DNA from: CAKUIA01 sp044433115
Lineage (GTDB): Bacteria > Verrucomicrobiota > Verrucomicrobiia > Opitutales > Intestinicryptomonadaceae
DNA length: 64,000 bases
NCBI GenBank assembly: GCA_044433115.1
Contig: JAWXTY010000001.1
Span: 165,198-229,197 of the forward strand
Direction of reading: 5' to 3'
Every line of letters begins with the position of its first letter. Positions within the stretch are counted from its first letter, which is position 1. The notes beneath the pieces are model-generated. The model had not been told where the DNA came from, did not search any database, and worked only from the letters and a program-made list of their open reading frames with translations. Positions 61,265-64,000 of the stretch are shown here, one piece after another. Made by a program: the position numbers and the translations under genes.

Positions 61265-61350
61265 ACCCCATTACGGACTTAGTTCCCGTCCTTAAAACCT
61301 GAAACAAGGCAGTGCCTTGAGCCATAGTTTGGGTCGCTGGTATTTGTTGA
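61265..61350 (-). repeat. Dispersed intergenic repeat, copy B
   Basis: Reverse complement of copy A at 7161-7260, sharing CCCAAACTATGGCTCAA, GCACTGCCTTGTTTCAGGTT and AAGGACGGGAACTAAGTCC, with small indels. It sits in the 228-bp gap between the sulfatase stop and the folC start. A short palindrome GGGGCGTCGCCCC (61250-61262) flanks it. The opposite-strand frames here are not genes. Confidence 0.85.
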
Positions 61351-61408
61351 TTAGTGTGTTTTCTTAGGGGTGCTAGTCGACTGCCCGTCCTTCTTTTTTA
61401 TTTAAGAA

Positions 61409-63148
61409 CTATTTTTTTGTAATTCTTGCGTAGAAAGATCCACTTTTGCCTTTAGGGAGGATATAGTCTGCAAATAGTTTATATTGCCCTTGCTTTAGTT
61501 TCACATTCTCAAACTTAACTGAATTTGGCTTTTCGCCTTTATCAAAAATTATTTTTTCGTGTATATCACCAATTTTAATTTCGCCACCAATGACATCTAA
61601 CTTATCATCTTCTAAGCTATCTTTAAATTCTGGTGTCCAACGCAATATCTCTATAGTATACTCGCCATCTTCAGGTGCATATACAGCCCAATAGCTATCT
61701 GCACTTATTTTAGCTCCTGCACTAATACCCCCTTGAGAGTGTACAGATTTTACGTGTCTATCGTGCGAATTTAGCAACACGCTTTCTTCGTCAGGAGAAG
61801 CCAAGTAAATAGGGTGATCCACTTCGTTTTCAGGTGAGATATATGCCCAATATTCATTATAAGCCTTCAACATTTCAGATACAACTTCAGGATTTTCCTT
61901 TGCAATATCTTTCCTTTGCCCAACATCTGTAGAAACATCGTAAAGCTCAGTTTTATTTACTAAACGCATAGAGCCTTTCATAACTACCCAAGGGTTATCT
62001 TCCATCATCAATTCCTGTCTTTGATTATCTGCAAAATAATATCTATCTATATTAGTATCAGGATTTTCCAATACAGACTTTATGCTAATGCCATCTACTT
62101 TTTGAGTTCCCTTTAATCCACAAATATCGAAAAGCGTAGGAGGAACATCTATAGCACCTGTTAGCTGATGAATTTCGCCATTTCTACCATCTGGAAATTT
62201 CATAAAGCAGAAAGTTCTATGTCCACCTTCCCAGACTTCAGATTTCCTACCACGCATACCCCCATTAAAGCCGCCGCCATTTTTATTATATTTAGTAGCT
62301 ACTGGCTCACCAAAATTACTGCCATTATCTGTAGTATAGACAATTACAGTGTTTTTATCCAAGCCCTTTTCTTCAAGGAATTTCAAGATTTTAGCCATAT
62401 TGTCATCTATATTTTCAATCATTCCATAAAATCCAGTATTTGGCACGCCTTGCTTGATTTTTCCTTTTTCGTCTTTAAATCTATCTTCATATTCCTTAGG
62501 AGCAACAAAAGGGCTATGAGGTGCGTTTGGACATAGATAGCAAAAGAAAGGTCTGCCTTCTTCTTTGCTCTTTTCGATAAATTTAATAGCAGCATCAAAG
62601 AATACATCTGTGCAAAATCCCTCAGTCTTAACAGGAGTGTTGCCATCGTGTATAGTTGGGCTAAAATAAGTATTGCCCCAATAGTCAGGAGCTTGCCCAA
62701 TACCTCCAGCTTTATGCCAAAAAGTAGTTTCAAAACCTCTGTCAAAAGGTCTATAAGGATAATTATCCCCTAAGTGCCACTTGCCAAACATACCAGTTGC
62801 ATAGCCCCCAGCTTTGAATACATCTGCTATAGTCTCTCTACTTCTATCTAAGAGCGAACGCCCCATTATAGTATGCCACACTCCAACTTTATTACAATAC
62901 ATAGCACTAACTACCCCTGCTCTACCAGGAGCACAAGTAGTACCGGCGTGATAATTTTCAAGTCTCAAACTCTCGCTTGCAAGCTTATCTATACTAGGCG
63001 TTTTCAAATATTGATTTCCATAATAGCTAATATCGCCATAACCTTGGTCGTCTGTCATTATAAACAAGACATTCATTTTCTCTGCATTAGCTGTGCATAT
63101 AAACACAAATGCCAAAAACAATATTAATTTTCTTATAATTCGTTTCAT
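61409..63148 (-). CDS. Secreted Cys-type sulfatase
   Basis: A 579-residue arylsulfatase-family protein with a signal peptide (IRKLILFLAFVFICTANA). The metal-binding start NVLFIMTDDQGYGDISYYGN is followed by the activation motif CAPGR (Cys72 to Arg76), where Cys must become formylglycine. GKWHLGDNYPYRPFDRGF, YTTDNG (metal) and the C-terminal region complete the fold. Length is typical. Likely acts on sulfated glycans in the periplasm or outside the cell. The only FGE-like domain in the window lacks catalytic cysteines, so maturation must come from elsewhere. It ends 228 bp from folC. Confidence 0.92.
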   Translation of the reverse strand: MKRIIRKLILFLAFVFICTANAEKMNVLFIMTDDQGYGDISYYGNQYLKTPSIDKLASESLRLENYHAGTTCAPGRAGVVSAMYCNKVGVWHTIMGRSLLDRSRETIADVFKAGGYATGMFGKWHLGDNYPYRPFDRGFETTFWHKAGGIGQAPDYWGNTYFSPTIHDGNTPVKTEGFCTDVFFDAAIKFIEKSKEEGRPFFCYLCPNAPHSPFVAPKEYEDRFKDEKGKIKQGVPNTGFYGMIENIDDNMAKILKFLEEKGLDKNTVIVYTTDNGSNFGEPVATKYNKNGGGFNGGMRGRKSEVWEGGHRTFCFMKFPDGRNGEIHQLTGAIDVPPTLFDICGLKGTQKVDGISIKSVLENPDTNIDRYYFADNQRQELMMEDNPWVVMKGSMRLVNKTELYDVSTDVGQRKDIAKENPEVVSEMLKAYNEYWAYISPENEVDHPIYLASPDEESVLLNSHDRHVKSVHSQGGISAGAKISADSYWAVYAPEDGEYTIEILRWTPEFKDSLEDDKLDVIGGEIKIGDIHEKIIFDKGEKPNSVKFENVKLKQGQYKLFADYILPKGKSGSFYARITKK

Positions 63149-63173
63149 AGTATATATTATTTAAACGATTAGC

Positions 63174-63750
63174 TTATCTTATATACAAAGAAAAATCAAG
63201 CTTATTTTGAGTAAGCATCTTTAGATTTTTTGAGTAATATTCAGATAAAGGAGGTGCATATATAGACATAATATCAGCTTTATCTGAGCTGTAAATCGAG
63301 CTAAGCCTTGAATATTTAATACTACGCATCATAGGCTCTTCTTTTTCTATAATATCTTCAATATCACTTCTTAGCGACTTTGCCTTAGCTTCGTTTTAAC
63401 TGTTCCTATGCCATTTTCGTAAACATACGCAAGCCTTTCTGCACTTGTTGTGTTTTTGGGATACTTGAGATTAAAATCATAAAGAGCCTTAAATACTTTT
63501 TCATCATAGCCCTCTTTGCCATAACCCAAGCGAGACAAATTATAATAAATATTTATATCAGACATAAGCCCTTCTTCTATATCTTTTGCCAATAGCTCAC
63601 AGACTATTTTTTCAAACTTTTCAGAAGATTTCCCAGCTCTATAAAGAGTTTTCCAATCTGCAATAATTTGTCTTCTATACAAGTCCTTATTTAGAGAATA
63701 ACTCAATTCTATAGCTTTTTCCAAGTCCCTAGCAAGGGATTTATCGTGGC
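63174..63750 (-). pseudogene. Sel1-repeat protein remnant, 5'-truncated and frameshifted
   Basis: Read on the minus strand from about 63750, one frame gives SLARDLEKAIELSYSLNKDL and, near the end, RLAYVYENGIGTVK, a Sel1 repeat, before running into unrelated KTKLRQSR and a stop at 63371. A shift at the A4 tract (complement of 63394-63397) moves into a second frame that continues EAKAKSLRSDIEDIIEKEEP for about 73 residues to a stop at 63174; GIGTVK followed by (N/D)EAKA is the expected Sel1 continuation. One lost A would explain it. The 5' end stops at an AGGTG-end element at 63753 and no start codon is seen. Confidence 0.72.
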
Positions 63751-63752
63751 GT

Positions 63753-63910
63753 AGGTGAATTGTAAAAATTAGCAATTGATTATTTTTGAATTTGTTTTTA
63801 GGACAGTTTTTTATGTTTTTGAGGCGAATAACAGCGTTATTTAACAAAAAAACAGAGAAAAATGGACAAAAACAAAACAAAGCAAATAGACAGAAAAACA
63901 AGCTTAAATC
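63753..63910 (+). repeat. AGGTG-end dispersed element next to the Sel1 remnant
   Basis: It begins AGGTGAATTGTAAAAATTAG and matches the 26365 element at its left end (about 30 of 38 bases). Further in, GAGGCGAATAA with flanking T-rich and A-rich arms matches 26509-26557, but about 87 bp of the interior of the first copy is missing. The right end is not clear; A-rich DNA follows up to the 18-bp tandem array. Confidence 0.6.
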
Positions 63911-63922
63911 GCAAAAACTAAA

Positions 63923-64000
63923 CTAAACCCTCAACTCAAACTAAACCCTCAACTCAAACTAAACCCTCAACTCAAACTAAACCCTCAACTCAAACTAAAC
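63923..64000. repeat. 18-bp tandem repeat array running off the window
   Basis: The unit CTAAACCCTCAACTCAAA is repeated exactly four times (63923-63994) and continues for 6 more bases to the window edge. Forward frames give LNPQLK or KPSTQT repeats and stay open, but neither has a start codon here. All reverse frames have a stop in each unit or close by. The full length is unknown. Confidence 0.95.

Noticed and set aside
63923..64000. CRISPR array
   Set aside because: The units are contiguous 18-bp repeats with no spacers and no cas genes are present.

Overview
The window is AT-rich, densely coded bacterial chromosome (composition judged by eye, not computed). A 52-codon gene at 6885-7043 looks like the small basic protein conserved across Chlamydiae and Verrucomicrobia. 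Together with a pseudopilin ending in an H-x4-DG motif, a Bat aerotolerance operon, a sulfatase and a protein joining a hydrazine-synthase-like region to a formylglycine-enzyme-like domain, it points to the Planctomycetes-Verrucomicrobia-Chlamydiae group, most likely a low-GC, host-associated Verrucomicrobiota. The lineage below phylum is inference. No rRNA, tRNA, CRISPR array, prophage or transposase gene was found.

Layout. 1-6.2 kb: the 3' end of thrS, then purC followed closely by a TolC/HlyD/MacB-type export operon. 6.2-7.3 kb: a 150-bp tandem duplication, the small basic protein and a dispersed repeat. 7.3-8.5 kb: a secreted glycoside-hydrolase-like protein (minus strand). 8.6-17.0 kb: an eight-gene Bat operon (MoxR, DUF58, a small membrane protein, BatA, a BatB-BatC fusion, BatD, BatE). 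17.1-21.2 kb: a protein of about 1150 residues that may be a PPi-type PEP carboxykinase, a protein built of three exact 46-residue Trp/Cys repeats, and a Lys-rich microprotein. 21.4-26.3 kb (minus): clpB, a small monooxygenase-fold protein and an acyl-CoA/ACP synthetase. 26.4-32.0 kb: a Sel1-repeat protein, rph, a C_GCAxxG_C_C protein, metK, ahcY. 32.2-33.6 kb (minus): a ribbon-helix-helix protein and RodZ-like protein. 33.8-38.5 kb: lptG, purD, a low-molecular-weight phosphatase, rpiB, glyA. 38.6-41.9 kb: a pseudopilin, two secreted repeat proteins sharing an LGxKxYELK motif, and an M24 peptidase. 42.0-45.5 kb: sdhC-sdhA-sdhB. 45.7-53.6 kb (minus): the haem/propeller/FGE-like protein, GTP-type PEPCK and an HrpB helicase. 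53.7-64 kb: a secreted unknown, a YeiH-type transporter, rpsA, a 5'-truncated sugar isomerase followed by a Gfo/Idh/MocA oxidoreductase, folC, a sulfatase, a frameshifted Sel1 remnant and an 18-bp tandem array running off the window.

How the genes fit together. A GTP-PEPCK, a possible PPi-PEPCK and a quinone-linked succinate dehydrogenase/fumarate reductase would suit PEP carboxylation to oxaloacetate and fumarate reduction in a fermentative cell. metK-ahcY covers the SAM cycle; purC and purD cover purine synthesis; glyA supplies C1 units.

No complete undescribed system could be demonstrated. The strongest leads are the PPi-PEPCK candidate, the 46-residue Trp/Cys repeat protein with its coupled microprotein, the YELK repeat pair with matched upstream elements, and a family of intergenic AGGTG-ended elements, two copies of which abut Sel1-repeat genes, one of them broken.
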